Below are positions 8,892-16,826 of a stretch of DNA of 64,000 nucleotides, piece after piece (position 1 is the first letter of the stretch; each line of letters starts with the position of its first letter). This DNA comes from Paenibacillus sp. FSL K6-1096 (GTDB lineage Bacteria > Bacillota > Bacilli > Paenibacillales > Paenibacillaceae), in contig NZ_CP150274.1 of assembly GCF_037977055.1 (NCBI RefSeq), positions 2,356,001-2,420,000 of the forward strand. The letters run 5' to 3'. The notes beneath the pieces were generated by a model. The model was not told where the DNA came from, did no database searches, and saw nothing but the letters and a program-made list of their open reading frames with translations. The translations under genes were made by a program, and so were the position numbers.

Positions 8892-8901
8892 ATGGAAGGC
8901 C
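8873..8901 (-). terminator. Intrinsic terminator of the cheX-SDR unit
   Basis: On the minus strand GGCCTTCCA and TGGAGAGGCC pair (one bulged base), followed by TTTTT. It is placed correctly to stop leftward transcripts from the SDR gene ending at 8954. Confidence 0.75.
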
Positions 8902-8953
8902 ATACATTACTGTCCGGACCGGGGGACAAGCGGCTGCTTCGTGGGCCGGACCG

Positions 8954-9730
8954 TCACTTTCTGTTCATCATGCTGTAGGTCAGCTTATCCGCCAGCCGGG
9001 GGAATAAGCCATAGAGACGGATGCCGAACCCCGCCAGACCGGGAAGATCCACTTCCTCCTTGCCCTTCTCCATCAGCTTGACCATCTTCGCGGACACATG
9101 CTCCGGAGTCATGATGATCCGGCTGACGCTCCGCTCATAATTGCCGGAAGGATCGGCGGTTTTGAAGAAGTCGGTGGCGATCGGTCCGGGATTCACGGCT
9201 GATACGGTAATCCCGCTCTTGCGCAGCTCCTGGCGGAGCGCATTGGTAAATCCGAGAACGGCATGCTTGGTCGCGGTATAGGCAACCGAGCGGGCTGTGC
9301 CGATCTTGCCGGCCATCGAGGCCACATTCACGATCTGGCCGCTGCCGCGCGCCAGCATATGCGGAACTACAGCCTTGGTGCAGCGGACGATTCCCATGTA
9401 GTTCACATCCATCATGGCAGCGAACTCATCCGGCTCCATCCCGGTAAAAGCAGCGAATTTGCCGTACCCCGCATTGTTCAGCAGAATGTCAATCCGCCCG
9501 TACCGGTCCAGCACCGCTTCCATCGTCCGGTTAACCTCCGCCTCATCGGTCACATCACAGACGAACCAGCTGCATTCGCCCTTCAGCTCTGAGGCAAGCG
9601 CCCGGAGCTTGTCCTCCGAACGGGCCAGCAGCACCGGGACAGCCCCGCGTTCGCTCAGCATCTGCGCCGTAAGTGCGCCGATTCCGCTGGAAGCGCCCGT
9701 AATCACCACAATCTTGCCCTGCAACTTCAT
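8954..9730 (-). CDS. Short-chain dehydrogenase/reductase
   Basis: Classical SDR oxidoreductase of 258 residues, similar in layout to Bacillus YqjQ-type proteins. Cofactor motif TGASSGIG near residue 11, NNAG at about 88, the catalytic Ser in NVASMAG, YTATK with catalytic Tyr and Lys, and the PGPIATDF loop are intact, so it should be active with NAD(P)H. The substrate is unknown. The C-terminal GLFPRLADKLTYSMM segment may be weakly membrane-associated. It follows cheX by 25 bases on the same strand, suggesting cotranscription, and is closed by the terminator at 8873-8901. Confidence 0.88.
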   Translation of the reverse strand: MKLQGKIVVITGASSGIGALTAQMLSERGAVPVLLARSEDKLRALASELKGECSWFVCDVTDEAEVNRTMEAVLDRYGRIDILLNNAGYGKFAAFTGMEPDEFAAMMDVNYMGIVRCTKAVVPHMLARGSGQIVNVASMAGKIGTARSVAYTATKHAVLGFTNALRQELRKSGITVSAVNPGPIATDFFKTADPSGNYERSVSRIIMTPEHVSAKMVKLMEKGKEEVDLPGLAGFGIRLYGLFPRLADKLTYSMMNRK

Positions 9731-9755
9731 CGAATCTTCAGCTCCCGGTTCCCTC

Positions 9756-10211
9756 TTAAGAGATCATTACCTGAATATCAAGCTCTCCGATGCCTTCCAT
9801 CATCAGCGGAATGCTGAGCGCCTTACGCGGCAGAACGGACATACCCTCCGACTTCACCAGCCGCGGCGGAGTAATGTCTACTGCTACCCCCTGATTGGAG
9901 AGAATAGTACTGGCATTGCCGCTGATCATATTGCCCAGCTCGGAGATGGCACTCTGGCCCATTTCATCCATCTCTGTAATCACATAACCGCCCATCATCA
10001 CCGACACCATCTTCAGCGCCACCTGTTCAGCAATCCCGAAGATAATATTCCCGCTGAGCTGACCTGTCATTCCCACTTGAATCCATATATGATTATCGAT
10101 CAGTTCAATGTCCTTGATTCCCAGCATACCGGTGGATGGCGAGACTTGGATTACTTGCTCAATTACGGTTCGTGCAGACTCTAGAAACGGATTAATAACT
10201 TCTGCTTTCAT
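9756..10211 (-). CDS. CheX-like chemotaxis phosphatase
   Basis: Small 151-residue protein of the CheC/CheX/FliY family, which dephosphorylates phospho-CheY. It starts MKAEVINPFLESA and carries the family signature ExxN in ISELGNMISGN, preceded by MDEMGQSA and followed by TPPRLV. Only one signature copy is visible, as in CheX. The ATG at 10211 follows a GAGGGGGG stretch at a somewhat long distance; the upstream in-frame start adds a tail unlike the family. No other motility gene is in the window, but a candidate sigma-D promoter upstream would tie it to the motility regulon. Confidence 0.85.
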   Translation of the reverse strand: MKAEVINPFLESARTVIEQVIQVSPSTGMLGIKDIELIDNHIWIQVGMTGQLSGNIIFGIAEQVALKMVSVMMGGYVITEMDEMGQSAISELGNMISGNASTILSNQGVAVDITPPRLVKSEGMSVLPRKALSIPLMMEGIGELDIQVMIS

Positions 10212-10288
10212 GAAAGTGCTGTCCCCCCTCGACCAGTCTTTGGTCATACACCAAAAGTCCTAGCAAATAATGATTTATTATACTTCAT

Positions 10289-10315
10289 ATATCGGTATTA
10301 TTCACCAAAAATTAA
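10289..10315 (-). promoter_or_regulatory. Candidate sigma-D (motility) promoter of cheX
   Basis: Minus strand TTAA (10312-10315), 15-bp spacer, ACCGATAT (10289-10296). The Bacillus sigma-D consensus is TAAA-N15-GCCGATAT, so the -10 matches at 7 of 8 and the -35 at 3 of 4. The gene content (CheX) supports it. Confidence 0.55.
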
Positions 10316-10358
10316 TGGTCTTGTCGAATGATTTCTAAAGTTAGTTGAGGCCGCAACA

Positions 10359-10387
10359 TTGCCCTCCCGGGAGGAATCTCCTATAAT
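10359..10387 (+). promoter_or_regulatory. Candidate promoter of the LysR gene, palindrome in spacer
   Basis: TTGCCC (10359-10364), 17 bp, TATAAT (10382-10387). The spacer overlaps the perfect 12-bp palindrome CCTCCCGGGAGG (10363-10374), a plausible operator. Confidence 0.5.
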
Positions 10388-10609
10388 TTAATAAAATGAC
10401 GACACCCGAGCGGATACGCCAGCACCACCTTAACCCTCCGAGTCAGCCATCAGCAGCACATCTCCCGTGTATTTTGCCGCAACCGGCAGCCTGCAGACTC
10501 TTGTGACAGGAACCAGAACTTAAGCGTATCCAACCTCCGGAAAGCAGCGGCTTTCCCTGTATGTACAAATATTCGGCGGCACGATTCCGGTGCCATTAGG
10601 GGGCAATTC

Positions 10610-11512
10610 ATGAACATCAGCCAACTCGAAACACTGATTACCATCTCCAAAACCATGAGCTTCCGCAAAGCAGGCGAGCTGCTCAACCTGACCCAGCCGG
10701 CGGTCTCCGCGCAGATCAAGAGCCTGGAGGAAGAATTCAAAACCCAGCTCGTGGACCGGAACCAGCCGGTGACGCTGACGGACAGGGGCAAGGTCTTCCT
10801 CGCCCATGCTGAGCAGATTGTAGGTATTGTGGACGAGCTTAAGCAGCGCCTTGCCGATCTCGAAGAGAATCCCCAAGGGCATATTATTCTCGGTACCACC
10901 ACCTCGATTGCCATCCAGATCCTCCCCCGGGTGCTCTCTTATTTCCAGGACCAGTTCCCGCATATCAAAACCTCGATCTCATCCATGTCCTCGTCCCAAA
11001 TCTACCAGCAGGTCGAGAACGGACTGGTGGATGTCGGCATCGGCTATCTGATCGGGCGCAATCCCGGGATGACCACCTCGGTGCTGTATTATGATACTTT
11101 TGAACTGGTCGTGTCGCCCCGCCATCCGCTGGCCCAGGTCAAATCGGCCGGGATTGAAGCCCTGGGCACCATCCCGCTGATCCTGCTCTCGCCCGATACC
11201 GTCGGCCGCAAGTTCGTCGATGAAGTGCTGGCTAAGCACGGTATACATCCCCATGTGATTATGGAGCTGACCAGCAGCGAGGAAGTAAAGCGGATGGTCG
11301 AGCTGGACCTGGGAGCGGCGGTCATCTCGAAGCAGTCAGTTACCGCCGAGGTCAGGAGCGGTACGCTGCGGATCGTTCCGATCATCGAGCTTGAGGTGAC
11401 TCACCCTGTAGGTGTCATTACGAAATCCGGCAAATACGTCAATTCAGCGATGAGACAATTCTTAAGCGATCTCAAAGGAATGCCCGAGACCCAATTCATC
11501 GGCTCAGAGTAA
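10610..11512 (+). CDS. LysR-family transcriptional regulator
   Basis: DNA-binding regulator of 300 residues. The winged helix-turn-helix occupies residues 1-60 (MNISQLETLITI, FRKAGELLNLTQPAVSAQIK, LTDRG), followed by a linker helix and a two-lobed periplasmic-binding-like effector domain from about 90. The ATG is preceded by an AGGGGG site. It may form a transcription unit with the PHP phosphatase 41 bases downstream. The 215-base leader is long for such a gene and may hold its operator. The effector and targets cannot be assigned. Confidence 0.9.
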   Translation: MNISQLETLITISKTMSFRKAGELLNLTQPAVSAQIKSLEEEFKTQLVDRNQPVTLTDRGKVFLAHAEQIVGIVDELKQRLADLEENPQGHIILGTTTSIAIQILPRVLSYFQDQFPHIKTSISSMSSSQIYQQVENGLVDVGIGYLIGRNPGMTTSVLYYDTFELVVSPRHPLAQVKSAGIEALGTIPLILLSPDTVGRKFVDEVLAKHGIHPHVIMELTSSEEVKRMVELDLGAAVISKQSVTAEVRSGTLRIVPIIELEVTHPVGVITKSGKYVNSAMRQFLSDLKGMPETQFIGSE

Positions 11513-11553
11513 GTACCTAATCCGCCATTTTGGCCTAAGGAGATGTTTCTATT

Positions 11554-12363
11554 ATGAATTTCGACCTGCACACCCATCATTTCCGCTGCGGTCATGCTGA
11601 CGGCAATATCAGAGATTATATTGAAGCGGGCATATCCGCCGGCCTGGATGTAATCGGAATTTCCGACCATTCGCCTTACTTCGGCAGCCCGGAGGAGCAG
11701 GCCTTCCCGCGGATCGCCATGGCGAAGTCCGAACTGGTTCATTACGTAGAAGAAGTGCTGGCGCTGCAAAAAGAATACGCCGGCCGCATCGACGTCCTGC
11801 TCGGTATGGAGTCGGATTATTTCCCGGAGCATGCGGAGCTGTACCGCCAGATCTACGCCGCGTATCCGTTCGATTATATTATCGGCTCGGTGCATCACGT
11901 AGAAGAGATCAGTATCTTCAATCAGGGCCGCTGGAAGGGGCTGACGGATGAGCAGAAGCTGGCTTCCAAAAGCGAATACTACCGCCTGATCGCCGAATCT
12001 GCCCGCAGCGGCATTTTCCAGATCCTTGGCCATATCGACGCTATGAAGGGCAATTATCCGCCGTTCTCGGAGATCTCTGCGCCCCGCGAGATTGACGAAG
12101 CTCTGCGCGTGATCGGGGAGTCCGGACCGGCCATTGAGATCAATACCTCCGGCGGCACCAAGCTGTGCGGCGGCTGGTACCCGTCGGATGAGATTCTGGA
12201 GCGGGCGCTGCATTTCGGTGTAGAGGTTACCTTCGGCTCCGATGCCCATCTGCCTGCCCGCGTGGCCGACCAGCGCAATCAGGTGGCAGCCCGGCTGAAG
12301 GAGATCGGCTTCAAGCATTGGGTCTATTACAAGCAGCGGCAGAAGGTTACTGTTGCTTTGTAA
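11554..12363 (+). CDS. PHP-family phosphatase, histidinol-phosphatase (HisJ/HisK) type
   Basis: Metal-dependent phosphoesterase of 269 residues. PHP metal-binding motifs run through the protein: LHTHHFRCGHAD at the start, GISDHS, GMESDY, IGSVHH, LGHIDA, EINTSGG and FGSDAH. The layout fits histidinol-phosphatase, which removes phosphate from L-histidinol phosphate in histidine synthesis. No other his genes are nearby, so the substrate is uncertain. AAGGAGATG lies ten bases before the ATG. It follows the LysR gene on the same strand and ends at a large hairpin terminator. Confidence 0.8.
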   Translation: MNFDLHTHHFRCGHADGNIRDYIEAGISAGLDVIGISDHSPYFGSPEEQAFPRIAMAKSELVHYVEEVLALQKEYAGRIDVLLGMESDYFPEHAELYRQIYAAYPFDYIIGSVHHVEEISIFNQGRWKGLTDEQKLASKSEYYRLIAESARSGIFQILGHIDAMKGNYPPFSEISAPREIDEALRVIGESGPAIEINTSGGTKLCGGWYPSDEILERALHFGVEVTFGSDAHLPARVADQRNQVAARLKEIGFKHWVYYKQRQKVTVAL

Positions 12364-12396
12364 TTGTTAAGCAGGCGGATAACGGCATGCAAACAG

Positions 12397-12470
12397 AAAA
12401 TGCACCGCAGCGGCAGGCAGCCTGACGGGAGAGTCCCGTTACGCTGCCTGCTTTGCTGCGGTGCATTTTT
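12397..12470. terminator. Large three-part terminator hairpin between convergent genes
   Basis: Outer arms AAAATGCACCGCAGC and GCTGCGGTGCATTTTT, middle arms GGCAGGCAGC and GCTGCCTGC, and inner arms ACGGGA and TCCCGT nest into one structure of about 74 bases, with A and T runs at opposite ends. It should work in both directions for the convergent PHP phosphatase and nitroreductase genes. Confidence 0.9.
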
Positions 12471-12495
12471 GCGCTGGGGTATATCTGTACTGTGC

Positions 12496-13245
12496 TTAGT
12501 CCTGATTCAGATTCCCGCAGGTGAAGCCCTGCTGCTTCAGTGTCCGCTGGGCATCCCCGTACTGCGGATTCAGGGCATAGAAGCGGGCGATGGTGCTGCT
12601 CCAGTCCCTCTCCGTCAGGCCCTGCGCCTTCAGCGATTCACGGTGGACCGCGTTGTATGCTTCAATCAGGCCTAGCTGGTCTGGGTTATAGACCTCCTCA
12701 TGATAGACAGCAGCCATAGGCAGACGCGGCCGCTTGGGCTGCTCCTCCGCCGGGTAGCCGAGGCAGAGGCCCACGACCGGGAAAACATACTGCGGCAATT
12801 GCAGCAGCTTGATTACCCCGGCGGTATTGCGGCGGACGCCGCCAATCGGGATAATACCCAGCCCCAGCGATTCCGCCGCTGCCACCGCATTCGCCAGGGC
12901 GATGCCGACATCGGTCGCGCCGACCAGCAGGGCATCGACATCCGCAGCCGTCTCGAACGGCTGGCCTTCAAGCTCAGCTGCAAGCTTCGCGCGGTGGAAG
13001 TCCATGCAGAAGACCAGGAAGACCGGCGCTTCCGCCACATGCTTCTGGTTCCCGCTCAGCACCGACAGCTGTTGTCTGCGTTCCTCGCTCCGCACGGCAA
13101 TCACCGATACCTGCTGGCCGTTCACCCACGATGGAGCCGCCTGGGCCGCTTCAATAATCAGCTTCAGCTTCTCCGGCTCCACCGTCTGCCCGGAATAGTG
13201 CCGGTAGGAGCGGTGGTTCGTAAGCAATCTAATTACATCATTCAA
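12496..13245 (-). CDS. NfrA-like NAD(P)H nitroreductase/FMN reductase
   Basis: Flavin-dependent oxidoreductase of 249 residues in the NfrA1/Frp group. FMN-contacting features include TNHRSYRHY near the N terminus, the SLGLGIIPIGGVRRN loop, and the C-terminal YHEEVYN segment. The start is taken as TTG at 13245 because GGGGAGGG lies nine bases before it and the resulting length and N terminus fit the family; an ATG at 13281 has no ribosome site. Likely reduces quinones, nitroaromatics or free flavin; the physiological substrate is not visible. Transcribed alone, leftward. Confidence 0.87.
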   Translation of the reverse strand: MNDVIRLLTNHRSYRHYSGQTVEPEKLKLIIEAAQAAPSWVNGQQVSVIAVRSEERRQQLSVLSGNQKHVAEAPVFLVFCMDFHRAKLAAELEGQPFETAADVDALLVGATDVGIALANAVAAAESLGLGIIPIGGVRRNTAGVIKLLQLPQYVFPVVGLCLGYPAEEQPKRPRLPMAAVYHEEVYNPDQLGLIEAYNAVHRESLKAQGLTERDWSSTIARFYALNPQYGDAQRTLKQQGFTCGNLNQD

Positions 13246-13391
13246 GAGCTCATACCCTCCCCAAGTTATATACTTATCCATATACGATGTACACTATCAT
13301 AGCCCAAATTCCGTCGAGACCGCCAGTATGTGATGCTATGCTCCTCATCCGCATAGGCACCTTTACGCTCCACGCATGCAAGTAGCAACAC

Positions 13392-13419
13392 AAAAAAATG
13401 GACCCGAAGCATCGGGTCC
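13392..13419 (-). terminator. Terminator of the DUF3891-channel-phosphoesterase-GNAT operon
   Basis: On the minus strand GGACCCGA-TGCT-TCGGGTCC is followed by A and seven T residues. It is downstream of the GNAT stop at 13494. Confidence 0.85.
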
Positions 13420-13493
13420 CAACAGCATTTATATTTTCAAAAGGGGGTCATGTACTTAGTTTAACCGCTGACTGTTAGAGTTTGATAACGGGT

Positions 13494-14042
13494 TTATTTC
13501 ATTTGTGTAACAAGTGTGTACACCTTCATTACATCGCCTGAGCCGTCTGCCATCGGCAGTGTGCGCTCCAGGGTCAGGCCATTCTTGAGCAGTACCCGGG
13601 CCGACCGGAGATTATCTCCCCGGCAGCGTCCCTCAATCTGCCGCAGCCCCAGCTCCCGGAAGCTGTAAGCCAGCAGCAGCCCGACAGCTTCTGTCGCATA
13701 GCCGCGGCCCCACCACAGCGGACTAAGCATATAGCCGAGCACCGCCTTGCCCTCATGGCGGCTCCAGCTCTGCAGCGAGACTGATCCGATCAGCTCCGGC
13801 TGTCCCTTGAGATAGATGCCGGTGTGAAGCGCAGAGGGATCATAGCCGTGCAGCATCCGCTTCACCAGCTTATCCAGCACGCCCTGCTGTGAAGACGAGC
13901 CTTGGCGGAGCTGAATATGCGGCTGCACCTCGGGGTGGGAGAGCAGCTGCTTCAGCATCGCCCCGTCGCCGGGTGCCATGGTCTTCAGTTCGATGGACTG
14001 GCCTTGCAGCGCCAGGCCCATAATCATCTCATACGTGCTCAT
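13494..14042 (-). CDS. GNAT N-acetyltransferase, RimJ/RimL-like
   Basis: Acetyl-CoA-dependent acetyltransferase of 182 residues. The central region AVLGYMLSPLWWGRGYATEA contains the acetyl-CoA pyrophosphate loop in the WWGRGYATEA form typical of RimJ/RimL-like enzymes, followed by VLLKNGLTLERTL. The start at 14042 (MSTYEMI) has GAGGGAG six bases upstream; the longer frame to 14096 adds an unlikely leader. It is the last gene of the leftward four-gene unit beginning with DUF3891, 60 bases after the phosphoesterase. Substrate unknown. Confidence 0.8.
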   Translation of the reverse strand: MSTYEMIMGLALQGQSIELKTMAPGDGAMLKQLLSHPEVQPHIQLRQGSSSQQGVLDKLVKRMLHGYDPSALHTGIYLKGQPELIGSVSLQSWSRHEGKAVLGYMLSPLWWGRGYATEAVGLLLAYSFRELGLRQIEGRCRGDNLRSARVLLKNGLTLERTLPMADGSGDVMKVYTLVTQMK

Positions 14043-14102
14043 GAGCTCTCCCTCTTCCGCTCTTGTTAGGCCTCTCCCCGGAGCGTGACCATCCACCGTC
14101 CA

Positions 14103-15038
14103 CTACGCCCGGCGCAGCGTCAGGACAGTAAGCTCCGGGCGGCACAGGAAGCGCAGCGGCATCATCGTCTCGCCGAAGCCCCGGTTCACATATACCGGCA
14201 TCCCTGTATTCTCTGTATAATACAGGCCGTTTATGTACTTGCGCGAGCCGTAAGGCGTGAACGGAGCTCCGGCAAGCGGCAGGCGGATCTGCCCGCCATG
14301 GCTGTGCCCGGAGAGCTGCAGGTGAAACGGATACGCCTCGGCAATATCGGCGTAATCCGGCTCATGCATCATCAGCACCGTGAACGTGCCGTCCGGAATA
14401 TCCTTGACCGCCGCCTCCGGGTCCGGCTTGCCGTGCAGCATATCATCCAGTCCGGCGACCGCCATCACTGCGCCGCCCTGCCGGATCAGGTAAGCCTGGT
14501 TGCGCAGGACGCGGAAGCCCGCCTCCTTCAGCAGCCTGGTCAGCAGCTCCGTATTCTTGTAATCATGATTGCCGAGAATGGCATATTTCCCAAGCGGGGC
14601 TTCCAGTTCAGCCAGTATAGAGACCGAATCGGCCAGATCCTCGGCATAGCTGTCCACGATATCCCCGGTGAAGCAGATCAGGTCCGGCTGCTCCTCGCGG
14701 ATATGCTTCACCAGCCGGGCCACATCGCGCGCATCCTTGTTGAACCCTAGATGCACATCGCTGAAATGGATCAGCCGGGTTCCGGCAAAAGCCGAAGGCA
14801 GCTTCTTCAGCGGCAGCTCCAGCCGGTTCACCTCTAACCAGTTCGGCTCCCCCTGCCAGGCATATCCGCCGGTCAGCAGCGCCGCACCGGCCAATGTCCC
14901 CAGCCCGCGGGTCAGGAACTGGCGGCGCGTCATCGTGCGCCTGCCCGGGTCTTCCGGCTGCGGCGGCACCTGTCCCCCGCCGTCTCCGGCGGCGGGTATC
15001 GTTTTGCCCGGAGAGCCTCCGAACGATGGTTTGCTCAT
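14103..15038 (-). CDS. Tat-exported metallophosphoesterase, YkuE-like
   Basis: Secreted or membrane-bound calcineurin-like phosphoesterase of 311 residues. A twin-arginine signal (MTRRQFLTRG followed by a hydrophobic stretch) lies at about residues 36-60, after an unusually long proline/glycine-rich leader. Metal-binding motifs follow in order: FSDVHLG, FTGDIVD, GNHDY, MMHEPDY, LSGHSHGGQ. The ATG at 15038 has AAAGGAG nine bases upstream. It sits between the ion channel and the GNAT gene in one leftward unit. By family it probably handles a cell-envelope phosphate ester or nucleotide; the substrate is inference. Confidence 0.88.
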   Translation of the reverse strand: MSKPSFGGSPGKTIPAAGDGGGQVPPQPEDPGRRTMTRRQFLTRGLGTLAGAALLTGGYAWQGEPNWLEVNRLELPLKKLPSAFAGTRLIHFSDVHLGFNKDARDVARLVKHIREEQPDLICFTGDIVDSYAEDLADSVSILAELEAPLGKYAILGNHDYKNTELLTRLLKEAGFRVLRNQAYLIRQGGAVMAVAGLDDMLHGKPDPEAAVKDIPDGTFTVLMMHEPDYADIAEAYPFHLQLSGHSHGGQIRLPLAGAPFTPYGSRKYINGLYYTENTGMPVYVNRGFGETMMPLRFLCRPELTVLTLRRA

Positions 15039-15075
15039 CAGGAGATTCTCCTTTCTATCTTGAATTCTAATTGGG

Positions 15076-15762
15076 TTATTGTCGATCGGGTACGGCTTCA
15101 TCCGCCTTGTCATCAATATCTACTTCAATGGCCGCCTCAATCTCTTCCTCCGTGGTATTTCCTCCAAGAATCTTGCGGAACAAGCCCAGCATGGACAGCG
15201 CATAGGCGACCGTTATGAAGCTGAAGCAGATTTGCATGACTACAACCAGCCTTGAGGTATTATCTATGGGAGCTATATCCCCGTAACCGACTGTCGTAAA
15301 GGTAGCCACACTGAAATAGAGAAACGTAACCAACTGGCTAAGCAGATCCTGGCCTAAGCCCTTTCCCTGGAACGAGGACTGTCCAAACAGCTTATAAATC
15401 GATGTATATACGACTGTAAAAAAAATAATGCAGGTGAACGTAGCGATGCTGATCCGGACCAGCGTCTGCTGCAGCCTGACTTCCTTGCTGTTGGAATCCC
15501 GGATTTCATGGAAAATAAACAGAATATAGAACAGGACTGAAGCCAGGACAAAAAGCAGAATCAGTCCGCGCAGGCCCCGGTTGCCGGGCACAATCGTACC
15601 CAGATCGATCAGGTTCAGCAGATCCTCCACCGAGATCAGCGCATAGATCAGAACAGGAGCGAGCAGCACGCCTCTGCCCATCCAGTTCAGCTTCACCCGG
15701 GCAAACCTCAGTACCAGCAATACAAAGACAACGATATTGAAAGCCCAAATCCACCATGCCAT
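15076..15762 (-). CDS. Two-pore-helix potassium channel-like protein
   Basis: Membrane protein of 228 residues. Four hydrophobic segments in the first 130 residues precede a pore region with selectivity filter TFTTVGYGD at about 165-173 and a final transmembrane helix (VVVMQICFSFITVAYALSM). The C-terminal tail is acidic (TEEEIEAAIEVDIDD). This is the KcsA/Kch-like ion channel fold; K+ selectivity follows from the filter. The ATG at 15762 follows an AGGAG site nine bases away, 17 bases after the DUF3891 stop. The acidic tail might sense cations, but that is a guess. Confidence 0.87.
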   Translation of the reverse strand: MAWWIWAFNIVVFVLLVLRFARVKLNWMGRGVLLAPVLIYALISVEDLLNLIDLGTIVPGNRGLRGLILLFVLASVLFYILFIFHEIRDSNSKEVRLQQTLVRISIATFTCIIFFTVVYTSIYKLFGQSSFQGKGLGQDLLSQLVTFLYFSVATFTTVGYGDIAPIDNTSRLVVVMQICFSFITVAYALSMLGLFRKILGGNTTEEEIEAAIEVDIDDKADEAVPDRQ

Positions 15763-15779
15763 GGCTTTACGCTCCTGTT

Positions 15780-16589
15780 CTATGCTCTCGCCCGCGAATC
15801 TTCCTCCGGTCCGCTTATGACTCTGATCTTGCATTCCTGCTCCGGTGCCTCATGATAGGCCCGGGCAATGCCCTTATCCTGTACCGCTTTAAGGCTGACC
15901 CGCCGCTGCTTGAAGCTGACCTCGATGTCCTGTGTGAACGGGAACGGGGACAGTGTAAGCGTGCGGCTGTCCTGCCACTTGGCCTGAATCGCACGGCCGG
16001 AGGTGAAGCTGAACTCCTCGCTGCCGGAGAAGCCGTCCACGAACCACGGATGCTTCTCGGATTCCTTGCTGCCCGGCTCATTCAGCGCCAGGAACAGCGA
16101 GAGATCATCACAGAACTGGAGCAGTCTGGCATCATAATACAGCTCGCCTTCCTGGAGCGGCTTCTCCTCCTCCAGCCTGCGGTGGATGCGCGCCCGGCGC
16201 TCTGCCTCATCCTCCAGGTACTGCGTCAGCTCGGGGCATTCTTCCCCTGATACCTCAATCAGCCGTTCGAAATGCGAGCTGCACAGCAGCGCCCCGTAAG
16301 GCGTCTGCGCTTCTATTTCATCGATGCCCCGTCTGTAGAAGGTCAGCTTCGGCACCACCGGGAAATCGATGAAGCTGTACGGCTGCCCCTCCGCATCATT
16401 CCAGAACGGCGTCTCATCGAGATCAATCCAGCCCCGGTCATGATGGCTCACCGCCCACAGAACCTCGGCCCGCCGCCCCTCAGCAGGCGTATGCTCCTCC
16501 TTGAACCATTTTGCAAATTCCCCGGCCAGCAGCCCGTGGTCGTGCTGCTTCATCATGACGAGCGCGCCGTCCTGTTCACGACATATCAT
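15780..16589 (-). CDS. DUF3891 family protein
   Basis: A 269-residue cytosolic protein matching the DUF3891 pattern: MICREQDGALVMMKQHDHG at the start, then WAVSHHDRGWIDLD, SHFERL and FCDDLSLFLA. The several His/Asp pairs (QHDHG, SHHDRGW, CDD) resemble an HD-type metal-binding site, so a phosphohydrolase-like activity is possible but unproven. No signal peptide or membrane segment. First gene of a leftward unit with a K+ channel, a Tat-exported phosphoesterase and an acetyltransferase. Confidence 0.75.
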   Translation of the reverse strand: MICREQDGALVMMKQHDHGLLAGEFAKWFKEEHTPAEGRRAEVLWAVSHHDRGWIDLDETPFWNDAEGQPYSFIDFPVVPKLTFYRRGIDEIEAQTPYGALLCSSHFERLIEVSGEECPELTQYLEDEAERRARIHRRLEEEKPLQEGELYYDARLLQFCDDLSLFLALNEPGSKESEKHPWFVDGFSGSEEFSFTSGRAIQAKWQDSRTLTLSPFPFTQDIEVSFKQRRVSLKAVQDKGIARAYHEAPEQECKIRVISGPEEDSRARA

Positions 16590-16778
16590 TGTCTATTCCT
16601 CCCCGTTGTCCACTGCCTGACTATTGCCTTCAGCACTGCTGCCATCAGCTATGTAGATTCATGTAGATTATAACATATCCGCCTATATTTCTCGGAATCC
16701 GGCGGCCTATGGATATTGTATGTGTACCCTTTTTGAGACTGTACAGAAACATTACAGCGGACGGCAGTCATTGCCAAA

Positions 16779-16810
16779 CAGGCCATTCAGGAGGAATCCC
16801 GAATGGCCTG
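16779..16810 (-). terminator. Probable terminator of sdhCAB
   Basis: CAGGCCATTC (16779-16788) pairs perfectly with GAATGGCCTG (16801-16810). It is followed on the minus strand only by TTTGG, so it is a weak terminator or a 3-prime stabilising hairpin. Confidence 0.55.
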
Positions 16811-16826
16811 CGGCTATGGTTATAGA

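Larger units (their letters stand above)
10212..10609. other. Divergent promoter region between cheX and a LysR gene
   Basis: About 400 bp holding a sigma-D-like promoter for cheX (10289-10315), a sigma-A promoter for the LysR gene (10359-10387) and a roughly 215-base leader before the LysR start. The leader contains GGCAC-N7-GTGCC (10575-10591) just before the ribosome site. A 36-codon frame at 10396-10506 has no ribosome site and is not called. Confidence 0.55.

Noticed and set aside
7370..9007. 545-codon ORF antisense to the DEAD-box helicase
   Set aside because: Shadow of a GC-rich coding region; the opposite strand has all helicase motifs.
10396..10506. 36-codon leader peptide in the LysR mRNA
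   Set aside because: It would begin within a few bases of the predicted transcription start with no ribosome site, and there is no run of regulatory codons.
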